From Blastococcus tunisiensis (GTDB lineage: Bacteria > Actinomycetota > Actinomycetes > Mycobacteriales > Geodermatophilaceae), in assembly GCF_900112815.1 (NCBI RefSeq), contig NZ_FOND01000007.1, positions 156,944 to 220,943 of the forward strand: a DNA stretch of 64,000 nt, given 5' to 3'. Position 1 is the stretch's first letter, and each line of letters starts with the position of its first letter. Shown here piece after piece: positions 7,653 to 15,055 of this stretch. Both the position numbers and the translations under genes were made by a program. Under the pieces are notes generated by a model. That model was not told where the DNA came from. It did not search any database and saw nothing but the letters and a program-made list of their open reading frames with translations.

Positions 7653-8956
7653 CAGCGGCCGAAGCCGACGACTCCGGACGGTGCGGTCTGGCCGCCGCGC
7701 TGCTCCTGGACCCGCTCCCGAACCCGTGCGATTCCGGGCTGCGCCGACGGTGCAGCGCGCCCCCGCCCGCGCCAGCGCTCGGCACCGTACGCGGCGGTCG
7801 CGGCAAGGGCCGCAGCCGCCGCGACCTTCCCGAGGCGGTTCGGCGAGGGCCCGAATGCCTTCACCACACTGCGGGCGGACTCCTCGACGACTGCCGGGTC
7901 CAGCAGGCGCGCCCCCGTGGGGTCGACTTCGAAGACGATCGGCACCGGCGCTGTCGCCGAGCCGTGCTCCATCGTGCAGATGAAGTCGTCCGTGATCTCC
8001 TCGTAGCGATCTGCGGCGGCCCGATGTGGCGGATTCGCGCCGTCGGTGTCCGTCACCGGCACCGGATTGCTGCTGCTGACGATGGTCGACCACGTCTTGG
8101 CGTTCTTCTCGATCGCCTCCAGGACGTCGACCTTCAGGTCGCCGTCCACGTACATGACGGACTTGCTGCAGTGGTGCGGTGCGAGCAGGACGTCCCACGC
8201 GAGCCGCTCCGACCGACCGGCAGCCTCGCTGTAGTCGAAGATCTTCACGATCGTCTCGTAGGCCAGGTCGCCGAACAGCAGGAACTGCCCGACCCCGTCG
8301 CCGTCGATCAGAGTGACCTGCATGGCGACGGAGGTGTCGTTGCGGGTCTTCGCGCAGTCGTCCTTGAACGGTGCGTGCAAGAACGCCTCGAACCGGCCGG
8401 TGCAGTCGACGCCGTCCAGGATGGTCACCACCTGGCCAGGGCCGGACCGGTACTTGTCCGGCAGGTCGGCGTAGCCGTGGAAGTCCCCGTCCCTGTCGTG
8501 GCCGACGATCCGTACCCGGTCGCCGCTCTCGGGTTCTTCGCCCCTCTTGGCCGCGGCCCGGGTCGCGGCCACCCGGCGCTCGGCCTCATCGTGGAACGCC
8601 TGGGCGGACTCGCAGATCTCCGCAGAGGGATCGTCCTCGAGCTCACGCCACAATCGCGGCGTCGCCCACAGCTCCCCGATCGTGACTCTCGACAGCAGGT
8701 CCTCGAAGCCGCAGCAGTGGTCCTTGTCGGCGTGGGTCAGGACGAACACCGCGAGATACGGGCGCCCGTCTCGCTGCGGCAGCGCCTCGACGAGCCGGTC
8801 CACGACCGCGATCTCAGGTGTGTCGTCCTGGTCGGCCTTGGCCATGTCGCGCAGGTCGACCTGCACGACGGTCTGGTCGTCCACCACGATCGTGGTGCTG
8901 TCGCCGCTGCCGACCGGCCAGAACACGACACCGCGCTGGGTCAACATCTCTGCCAT
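7652..8956 (-). CDS. ComEC/Rec2-type MBL-fold hydrolase, first gene of the E2-E1-JAB operon
   Basis: The 434-residue protein has metal-binding motif THADKDHCCG (His75, Asp77, Asp79, His80), a second segment FLLFGD (Asp230) and LLAPHHCSKS (His261/262). This is the pattern of ComEC-like metallo-beta-lactamase-fold hydrolases, which often cleave phosphodiesters. The last ~60 residues are basic, Gly/Arg-rich and probably disordered. I chose ATG 8956, preceded by gggagagctcg; an upstream ATG at 9055 is in frame but lacks a ribosome site. The stop overlaps the next start as TGATG. In this cassette it takes the place a CD-NTase has in CBASS. A nucleotide second-messenger hydrolase, nuclease or sensor are all possible. 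Confidence 0.85.
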   Translation of the reverse strand: MAEMLTQRGVVFWPVGSGDSTTIVVDDQTVVQVDLRDMAKADQDDTPEIAVVDRLVEALPQRDGRPYLAVFVLTHADKDHCCGFEDLLSRVTIGELWATPRLWRELEDDPSAEICESAQAFHDEAERRVAATRAAAKRGEEPESGDRVRIVGHDRDGDFHGYADLPDKYRSGPGQVVTILDGVDCTGRFEAFLHAPFKDDCAKTRNDTSVAMQVTLIDGDGVGQFLLFGDLAYETIVKIFDYSEAAGRSERLAWDVLLAPHHCSKSVMYVDGDLKVDVLEAIEKNAKTWSTIVSSSNPVPVTDTDGANPPHRAAADRYEEITDDFICTMEHGSATAPVPIVFEVDPTGARLLDPAVVEESARSVVKAFGPSPNRLGKVAAAAALAATAAYGAERWRGRGRAAPSAQPGIARVRERVQEQRGGQTAPSGVVGFGR

Positions 8957-9199
8957 CGAGCTCTCCCGTGGATCGGGTGACCGCGCGGGCCTCCAGAGTG
9001 GGCCGGGCGGATCGGAAAGTGACGTCCGGGCCACCGTAGACACGAGGTACGACATCTAGCCGCGATCGGTGATGATCATGGCGGGCGCTGCGAGGAGGTG
9101 GGGACATCGACGGAGTGAGCGCCGGCAGCACCCGAGCATGGTTGGTGGGCAGTCCGGGCAGTCGACCTTGATGGCGCCGACTGCTCGCAGGTGATCGGC
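8957..9199. other. Gap between the defence operon and the abiE locus
   Basis: About 240 bases separate the MBL start from the last candidate gene of the abiE locus, all on the minus strand. The promoter of the MBL-E2/E1/JAB-patatin operon should lie here, but I see no clear -10/-35 pair. Read-through from the abiE promoter is possible because no strong hairpin is evident. Confidence 0.4.
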
Positions 9200-9412
9200 T
9201 CACCATGTCTGGGCCCACATGTCAGTGCCGCATGTGGCACACGCAGGTTGTGGGTCCTTCTTTCTCTGGACCCCGGCCGGGTCGTTTCCAGGAGAATCGG
9301 CGTTCCGCGACGTCGCGGCGCCAGCGGTGGTGGTGGTCCGGGCCGGGGCCGGCGGTGAGGGACGGGGCGGGGCGCGCGGTCGGCAGGGTCTCTCGTGTGG
9401 TGCTGTGCTCAC
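9200..9412 (-). CDS. Candidate small protein (70 aa) coupled to abiEii
   Basis: A GTG overlaps the AbiEii stop as GTGA and opens a 70-codon frame. The predicted chain is Pro/Arg/Thr-rich and low in complexity for ~45 residues, then ends ACATCGTDMWAQTW with a CxxC pair. Third-position G/C use is weaker than in the neighbours (several AGA, CCA, ACA codons). The frame could therefore be a decayed or recently acquired fragment. The stop-start overlap is the main support. No family recognised. Confidence 0.3.
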   Translation of the reverse strand: MSTAPHERPCRPRAPPRPSPPAPARTTTTAGAATSRNADSPGNDPAGVQRKKDPQPACATCGTDMWAQTW

Positions 9413-10335
9413 GGGGTCCAGGTGCGAGTGGCCGGAACCCAGGTGGCGGTGTCCGGCACGGTGGATGCGTCGAGCAGCGGATCGGCGAACCGGAAGGTGG
9501 CCTCGAGCAGGTCGGCGAACTGGTCGGGCAGCCGGTCCTGCAGGTGTTGGCGGTCCCGCCACCGGCGGTAGCGGGTCTGGGCGAGTTCGGCGTACCCGTC
9601 GAGGAGCGCGCGCAGGGGCGGCAGGTCCGTGCCGCGGTGATGGGCCACGGCGAGGATGGCCTGTCGTGCGGCCTGCGCGGTGCAGCCGTGTGCGCCGGTC
9701 AGCAGGTAGATGTCGCCGAAGTCGCGCCAGCGGGTGCTCGCGGTGCCGCGCTGGGCGGCGGTGACGACCTTCTCGGCGAGCACCATGGGGATCGGGTAAC
9801 CGAACAGGTCGATCTGGCCGCCCAGCAGGCGCGGGACGTGCACCCTCTCCGGCTGCGGCCAGATCGGGTCGCCGACGTTGACATCGACGTGGAAGGTCTC
9901 GTTGGCGGTCGCGAGCTGGGCGCGCAGGGTGACGCGGACCCCGCTGTACTCGTCCTCGTCTCGGATGGATTCGGCGTGCACGTTGGAGGTGTCGAACTGG
10001 AGTCCGTCGTCCTGGTCGGAGGGCAGGACGGTCTGGGCCACGTCGATGACCAGTTGGCGGATGTGGTCGATCTCCCGGGACTGGGCGAGCGCGGCGAAGT
10101 CGATGTCGGCGGTCGGGCGGCGCAGGTCGTAGGCGGCCAGCAGCACACCTCCTTTGAGGACGAGGGCGTGGACATGTGGGGAGGCGGCGAGCCGGGTGAG
10201 GAACCCTTCGAGCGCGTACAGGCGCAGGTACTCGGCGGTGGCCCGGCCGGCCTTTTTGGCTTCCGACCGCAGGTCCAGGTAGGCGCGGCCGTCGGGGGTG
10301 GCGCGGGTGGCGGAGGTGCGGCGTGGCGCGGTCAC
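9409..10335 (-). CDS. abiEii: AbiEii/AbiGii-family nucleotidyltransferase toxin
   Basis: The 308-residue protein has the fold signature of DUF1814 nucleotidyltransferases. It shows KGGVLLAAYDL (61-71) followed by RPTADIDFAAL with the paired aspartates (77, 79), then LAEKVVTAAQRG and WRDFGDIYLL toward the middle. In the AbiE type IV toxin-antitoxin family the toxin binds or transfers nucleotides, with reported tRNA modification by related MenT toxins, and causes abortive infection. The GTG start overlaps the AbiEi stop as GTGA, the usual antitoxin-then-toxin order. All catalytic positions appear intact. It belongs to the same wide polymerase-beta superfamily as CD-NTases and lies just upstream of the CBASS-like operon on the same strand. 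Confidence 0.88.
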   Translation of the reverse strand: MTAPRRTSATRATPDGRAYLDLRSEAKKAGRATAEYLRLYALEGFLTRLAASPHVHALVLKGGVLLAAYDLRRPTADIDFAALAQSREIDHIRQLVIDVAQTVLPSDQDDGLQFDTSNVHAESIRDEDEYSGVRVTLRAQLATANETFHVDVNVGDPIWPQPERVHVPRLLGGQIDLFGYPIPMVLAEKVVTAAQRGTASTRWRDFGDIYLLTGAHGCTAQAARQAILAVAHHRGTDLPPLRALLDGYAELAQTRYRRWRDRQHLQDRLPDQFADLLEATFRFADPLLDASTVPDTATWVPATRTWTP

Positions 10336-10904
10336 AGCAGAACCTCCAGGGCCTGCCGCAGCGACGAGGTCGCTCGGGGAAAGGACTTCGCCACGCGGAG
10401 CAGTTCGACCGGCTGTCCGCCGCGGCGCAGCCAGCGGCGCAGCGCCTCGTAGGCGAGGTCCGGGCCGAGCGCTCCGCGGAGCCGGAAGGCGTCGACGATG
10501 GTGCGTGGAGCGTTGTAGAGGCCGATCTGCGTGTCGTCGTCGAGTGCCAGTCGGTCACGGCCGATGTGAAAGGTCGTCGTCGAAAAGCTGTGCCACCGGA
10601 CCGGAACGTCGACGTGCGGGTGCCACGTGCCGCGCGGCAGCGCGACGTCGTGTTCGGCCGGGATGGTGTCGGTCAGCCCGTGCTCGGCCAGCGCCGACGT
10701 CAGGCAGAGGGTGGCTTGGGGGGCTCGTTCGGCGATCGTGAGCAGGTCGAGGTCGACCAGGGGTGCGCTGGTTTGGCGGTACAGCCCATGACCGATCGCT
10801 TCGACCTCGCCGCGATCCCGCAGCCGGTACAGCTGGTGCTTGGTGAGGCCGGCCGCGCGTGCCTGTGAGTAGGTGAACGTCGCCGGAAGGTCGCCGTGGG
10901 CCAT
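10332..10904 (-). CDS. abiEi: AbiEi-family antitoxin with N-terminal winged helix
   Basis: The 190-residue protein starts with a DNA-binding domain (YSQARAAGLTKHQLYRLRDRG) of the AbiEi_4 type and continues with the AbiEi carboxy domain, including LALDDDTQIGLYNAPRTIVD and LGPDLAYEALRR. AbiEi proteins repress their own operon and neutralise the co-expressed AbiEii. The start follows a strong gaggaggtcag ribosome site by a few bases. The gene is coupled to abiEii by GTGA. Part of its 3' end is duplicated in the remnant at 2106-2182. Confidence 0.88.
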   Translation of the reverse strand: MAHGDLPATFTYSQARAAGLTKHQLYRLRDRGEVEAIGHGLYRQTSAPLVDLDLLTIAERAPQATLCLTSALAEHGLTDTIPAEHDVALPRGTWHPHVDVPVRWHSFSTTTFHIGRDRLALDDDTQIGLYNAPRTIVDAFRLRGALGPDLAYEALRRWLRRGGQPVELLRVAKSFPRATSSLRQALEVLL

Positions 10905-10920
10905 CTGACCTCCTCGGAAC

Positions 10921-10950
10921 TAATCCATACAGACAGGGTCTAACTGTAAA
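10921..10950 (-). promoter_or_regulatory. Probable abiE promoter
   Basis: On the minus strand TTTACA (10950-10945) is followed after 15-17 bases by TATGGATTA (10929-10921), just before the GAGGAGGT ribosome site (10915-10908) and the abiEi ATG. The local sequence is clearly richer in A/T than its surroundings. AbiEi antitoxins usually bind here to repress, but I see no clear inverted repeat. Confidence 0.5.
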
Positions 10951-11333
10951 GGAAAGTTCCGTCGGGTCGGAGGTGTGCGGGGTCGGCACGCGGGAGGCTC
11001 CCACCCTGTCCAGCAGAGCCGAGCGCGCGGGCCTGCGGCGGCGGTTGCCGCACTGGCAGGAGAACGATTCTCCAGTAGTCGACCATCGACCGGTGGGAAG
11101 GGTAAACCACGTCCGCCCGTGGGTCGGCTCCAGCTGTGGTGGGGACTCCGCGCCTCGCCATTCTCCGGTACTCGTGACCTGCGCGTTGTCGCCTCCGGTG
11201 CGGTTCTGCAGCCGCCGGGACGCGCCCGCGACTGAGGGAACTGAAGAAGATCTGGAGGTCGCGGTCGCATCGTCGGCGGCATGGAATTTCCAGGGGAGGA
11301 CCTCCTCCGCGCTGACCGGCGAGGCGGCGTGCG
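10951..11333. other. Non-coding gap before the conjugation operon
   Basis: No credible gene on either strand. The stretch separates the minus-strand abiE locus from the plus-strand transfer operon, so it should contain the operon's promoter and any regulator site. A short palindromic element, ggaggacctcctcc, lies at about 11294-11307. I see no confident sigma-70-like promoter. Confidence 0.4.
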
Positions 11334-12278
11334 ATGAGCGGTGGATCGACGCCGTGCACGCCGTTGCCGTCGGGCGGGGTTCTGTCGCGTGGGCCGGTGC
11401 GGCCGATGTCGGTGGAGGCGATGCGGTCCGCGGTGATCGCGGTCCGCGCCGGTGCATTCGACGGCGCTCCGGCAGCGACGGACGTCGTGGCTCAGGTCGC
11501 GGCGACCCGCCCCACGGTTGCCCCGCCTTCGATCGGCGACCTTGGCAGAGCCGCGGTGGTGGTGCTGCCCGCCCACGCCGGCGCCGGCGCCTCGGCCGTG
11601 GCGCTGTCGGTGGCCGAGGCGCTGTCCGCGTATCGAGCGGTGCAGCTGGTGGAGTTCGCCGACCCCCACCGATCGGGCCTCGCTGCCGCGAGCAGCAGCG
11701 AGCTGGGCGTCGACGAGTCCGGGTGGCACCGAGGCCGCCGCAACCGCATCGACCTCGCTCGGCGGGTCACGGATCGCCGGTCGGTCGACGACCTTCCGGC
11801 TCCGCCATCGACCGGCACGGACCCATCCGAAGGTGACGGGTTGCTGGTGATCGACGTCGGGTGGCCGACCATGGCGATGCTGTCCGGGTCGGGGTGGACC
11901 AGGGCGCTGCAGGGCCGCGCCCGGCTTGTCGTGGTCAGCCGGGTGACCGTCCCCGCCGTCCGCCAGACCGAGCACCTCCTGGGCGTGCTCGAGGTTCCGG
12001 CGGTGGTCGCCTGCGTCGGATCGGGTCGCTGGCCGCGGATGGTGACCGCCAGCTGTGGGCCGGCACTGCGGGCGGCCCGGGCGGCCGGCCGAGTGGTGCC
12101 GGTGCCCGTCGACCGCCGGTTGGCGATCGCCGGCCTCACTCCCGACCCGTTGCCCAGGCCCGTGGCCGCGGCCGGCAGGGCGCTCGCGAGCCTGCTCGCC
12201 CTGGATCCGTCAACGGTGCCCGACCCGCCCCGCATGCCGCTCCGGGAATTCGATGATGTCCCGGGGGTGGCGCGTTGA
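11334..12278 (+). CDS. MinD/CpaE-like protein of the conjugation cluster
   Basis: The 314-residue protein has the alternating hydrophobic strands of a Rossmann-like ParA/MinD fold: AAVVVLPAHAGAGASAVAL near residue 75, LLVIDVGWP near 167 and ARLVVVSRV near 192. The loop AHAGAGAS sits where a deviant Walker A (KGGxGKT) would be but lacks the lysines, so ATP hydrolysis is doubtful. It is the first gene of the transfer block, and its stop overlaps the next start (TTGA). A positioning or scaffold role in the transfer machine is inference. An ATG at 11406 is an alternative start. Confidence 0.6.
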   Translation: MSGGSTPCTPLPSGGVLSRGPVRPMSVEAMRSAVIAVRAGAFDGAPAATDVVAQVAATRPTVAPPSIGDLGRAAVVVLPAHAGAGASAVALSVAEALSAYRAVQLVEFADPHRSGLAAASSSELGVDESGWHRGRRNRIDLARRVTDRRSVDDLPAPPSTGTDPSEGDGLLVIDVGWPTMAMLSGSGWTRALQGRARLVVVSRVTVPAVRQTEHLLGVLEVPAVVACVGSGRWPRMVTASCGPALRAARAAGRVVPVPVDRRLAIAGLTPDPLPRPVAAAGRALASLLALDPSTVPDPPRMPLREFDDVPGVAR

Positions 12279-12667
12279 GCGAGGACCGGCGAGGACCGGT
12301 GCCTCGCCGCCGCTGCGAGATCGTGACCGTCGTCCTGGCGGTCGTGGCGATGTTCGTGGTCCGGGTCGTGCTGGCCGGTCCGGTGTCCGCGGCGCGGGAG
12401 CTGGACGCCGCGGTGTGCCCCGAGGCGCCGCCCGGCACGCAGGCCTTCGCCGACGACGTGACCGCGTGGGCGAAGTGGGGCGTGCTGGTGCTCCTCGTGC
12501 TCGGCGCGGTGGTGTCGCTGGGCTCGATTCTGGTCGGCCGGATCTTCTCCCACCCGCACGCCTCCCGGTACGGGGCGATGGGCGTCGCCGTGGTGATCAT
12601 GGTGGCGATCACCTACACGGTGATCCTGGTGATCCTGGACTCGATCACCGGCAGTGGGTGTACCTGA
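12275..12667 (+). CDS. Small membrane protein of the transfer operon
   Basis: The 130-residue protein has an amino-terminal membrane segment (IVTVVLAVVAMFVVRVVLAG), a short loop with one Cys and two further hydrophobic helices at about residues 70-90 and 105-125. It uses a TTG start overlapping the upstream stop as TTGA, and its own stop overlaps the next ATG as TGATG. Size and topology fit the VirB2/VirB3-like small membrane subunits seen in actinobacterial conjugation clusters, though no sequence motif proves this. Confidence 0.65.
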   Translation: MSEDRRGPVPRRRCEIVTVVLAVVAMFVVRVVLAGPVSAARELDAAVCPEAPPGTQAFADDVTAWAKWGVLVLLVLGAVVSLGSILVGRIFSHPHASRYGAMGVAVVIMVAITYTVILVILDSITGSGCT

Positions 12668-13497
12668 TGGCTACCCGACGCCCGACCGTGCCAGCGCCGG
12701 TACCGCCGCCGGTGTGGGGGCGGGGCAAGTTGCTGGCGGTGCTTGCCGCGGCGGTGGTGGCCGCCCTCGGTTTGGTGACCGGGCTGGCCCTGGCCGTGGC
12801 GTATGCGCTGACTTCTCCGGATCCGTCACCTGCTGGCAGCGGACCGGTCGGACAGCCGACAGCCGACCGAGGGCCGTCGAACCGGGACACCCAGCGGGAC
12901 GCGCTGGCCGATGAGCCGATGCCCAGCGCCGGTGCGGAGGCCGCACTGCCCGGCCCCGTATCGACCCGCAACCCGGGGGTGATCGAGCTGCCGCGGGCCA
13001 CCGGAGCCGGCCCGGCCGGCGTCCCCACCGGGTTTCCACGGACACCGGAGGGGGCGCTCGCGCAGCTGGCGTCGATCGACGTGACCGCGATGCAGACCGG
13101 CTCCCTGGACGGCGTTCGCCGGGTCATCGAGGCCTGGGCTGCCCCGGGCGGGCCCACCGGTGAGACGTGGAGCGGGGTGCACGGCATGGCCGGCCTGCTG
13201 TCGGCGGCCGACCTGTCCGGCGCCGGCTCGCCGCAGCTGGCCATCGTGGTGCGCCCGGCCATGGGGCTGATCAAGGGCACCGTCGGCCCGGACTTTGCGG
13301 TGGTGTGCGTGGACTTCGAGTTCACCGTCACCGTGGAGGCGACGTCCCGGATCGCGATCGCCGACTGCCAGCGGATGACGTGGGCCGACGACCGGTGGCT
13401 GATCGGCCCCGGCCCGGAGCCGGCACCGGCGCCGTCGGTGTGGCCGGGCACCGACCTGGCGATCGAGGTCGGCTACCAGGACCTGCGCTATGGATGA
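12667..13497 (+). CDS. Single-pass membrane protein, possible VirB8/TcpC-like subunit
   Basis: The 276-residue protein has a short cytoplasmic tail, one membrane helix at about residues 20-46 (LLAVLAAAVVAALGLVTGLA) and a Pro/Ser-rich spacer. An extracytoplasmic domain of about 150 residues follows, ending in WADDRWLIGPG. Bitopic proteins with one periplasmic-type globular domain and this place in the operon usually serve as VirB8/TcpC-like scaffold subunits; the assignment is by layout only. ATG 12667 is chosen because it overlaps the previous stop. The frame is open further upstream inside other genes. Confidence 0.65.
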   Translation: MATRRPTVPAPVPPPVWGRGKLLAVLAAAVVAALGLVTGLALAVAYALTSPDPSPAGSGPVGQPTADRGPSNRDTQRDALADEPMPSAGAEAALPGPVSTRNPGVIELPRATGAGPAGVPTGFPRTPEGALAQLASIDVTAMQTGSLDGVRRVIEAWAAPGGPTGETWSGVHGMAGLLSAADLSGAGSPQLAIVVRPAMGLIKGTVGPDFAVVCVDFEFTVTVEATSRIAIADCQRMTWADDRWLIGPGPEPAPAPSVWPGTDLAIEVGYQDLRYG

Positions 13498-15055
13498 GAC
13501 CACCAGCGGCCGGCCGACCCGGGCGGGAAGCGCGACCCTCGTCCTGGGCGGCGGACTGGCGCTCTTCCTGCTGGCGGGGGTGCTGTCGGCGGGGCCGGCG
13601 TCGGCGGAGCCGGCGGTGTTGGCGTTCCCAGCGACCGGCACCCCGGCAGCCGGGGACGAACTGCCGTGTCTGCCGACCAACCCTTTCTGTGCCATCGGGG
13701 AACTGGCCGGCGCGGTCGTCACCGACGTGTGGATCAGCGCGATGACCTCGCTGTGGGAGGCGGGGTTGTGGGTCCTCGGGCTGGCGTTCTCGGTGATCGA
13801 CGCCCTCACCACCCCGGACCTGTCCGCGGACGGCCCGCTGGGGGAGGTGTATCCGGTGACCTTCGGGATCGGTGCCGCCGTGGCTGCGCTGATGGCCATG
13901 GTCCAGCTCGGGTCCGCCGCGGTCCGCCGCGACGGACAGACCCTCGGGCGGGTACTGATCGGGCTGGCCCAGTTCGGGCTGGTGTGGGCCGGCTACGTCG
14001 GCGTCGCCGCACTGCTGGTCACCGGCGTCGGCGGTCTGACCACCGGTCTGCTGCGGGGCTTGCTGGAGATCGACAGCTTGGCCGCCTTCGACTCCTCGCT
14101 GAGTGTGGAGCGCGACCTCGTCAACGGCACCGTGGCCACCGTCCTCGGGATGTCATCGGTCTTCCTGCTGTTCCCCGCCGCTGCCGGCTACCTGCTGCTG
14201 ATGCTGATCCGCGAAGCGGCGCTGATGCTGCTCGCGGCCACCTCGGCCATCTCCGCGGGCGGGCTACTGGCCGAGACCTCCAGCGCCTGGTTCTGGAAGA
14301 GCCTGCGCTGGTTCATCGCCGCGCTGCTGATCTCTCCGCTGGCGGTGCTCATCCTGGGCGTCGGTGTTGCCATCACCGAGGGTGTCGTCTCGGGGAACGG
14401 GAGCACCAGCTCCGAGGCCGCGATCGGAATGGCAGTGATCGGCTGCCTGCTCATCCTCATCGGCGCCGTCTGCCCGTTGATCCTGTTCCGGTTGCTGGCC
14501 TTCGTCGACCCCGGCACCTCCAGCGGGACGGCGATGCGGCAGTCGCTGGCTGCCTCCGGTGGCGTTCTGGGCGTGCTGCAGGGAGGGCGGGCACGAACCG
14601 ATGCCGTGTCCGGTGGCGTCGCCGGGTCCGGAGCGGCGGCGCGAGTGACCGGTGGACGGGCGCAGGGGGAGTCGACGGCAGAGGGGGTGACCGGCGGTCG
14701 CTTCGCCGGTGCCGTGCGTGCGCTGGCTACCGGCTCGGCCCAGGTCGGTCAGCTCGCCGCCGGTGCCGCGTCGGCGGGCTCGGACCTGCTGTCCGGTGCC
14801 GGGGTCGGGCACCAGGCCCCCTACTACGGGCAGCCCGCCCCCAGCCGGGGAGCGGTCCCCGGAGGCCGCGAGCGCTCGGGAGCGCCGGTGCCGCTGACCG
14901 GAGAGGAGAGCCGACCAGCCCCTCCGCCAGCCCCGCCGCAGCCGCCGCCGCCGCCGCCTCCGCCGCCACCGCCGCGTCCGAGCGGACCGCCGCCGGACCG
15001 TGCGTCGTCCACCCAGCGGCCGGCCGACCCGCCCGCGTCGGGTGGTGCGCGTTGA
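13490..15055 (+). CDS. Polytopic VirB6/TrbL-like channel protein
   Basis: The 521-residue protein has a signal-like first segment ending SAGPASA, about six membrane helices between residues 85 and 345, and a long Gly/Ala-rich tail. The tail finishes in a run of prolines near residues 480-500. Proteins with this multi-helix core and disordered tail form the inner-membrane channel of conjugative type IV secretion systems (VirB6/TrbL). It overlaps the previous gene by 8 bases and the next start by TTGA. Function comes from layout and neighbours. Confidence 0.75.
   Translation: MDETTSGRPTRAGSATLVLGGGLALFLLAGVLSAGPASAEPAVLAFPATGTPAAGDELPCLPTNPFCAIGELAGAVVTDVWISAMTSLWEAGLWVLGLAFSVIDALTTPDLSADGPLGEVYPVTFGIGAAVAALMAMVQLGSAAVRRDGQTLGRVLIGLAQFGLVWAGYVGVAALLVTGVGGLTTGLLRGLLEIDSLAAFDSSLSVERDLVNGTVATVLGMSSVFLLFPAAAGYLLLMLIREAALMLLAATSAISAGGLLAETSSAWFWKSLRWFIAALLISPLAVLILGVGVAITEGVVSGNGSTSSEAAIGMAVIGCLLILIGAVCPLILFRLLAFVDPGTSSGTAMRQSLAASGGVLGVLQGGRARTDAVSGGVAGSGAAARVTGGRAQGESTAEGVTGGRFAGAVRALATGSAQVGQLAAGAASAGSDLLSGAGVGHQAPYYGQPAPSRGAVPGGRERSGAPVPLTGEESRPAPPPAPPQPPPPPPPPPPPRPSGPPPDRASSTQRPADPPASGGAR

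Noticed and set aside
3994..8956. Plain type II CBASS operon
   Set aside because: No CD-NTase is present among or next to these genes, and the first gene is an MBL-fold hydrolase. Calling it CBASS would overstate the evidence; it is described as CBASS-like.
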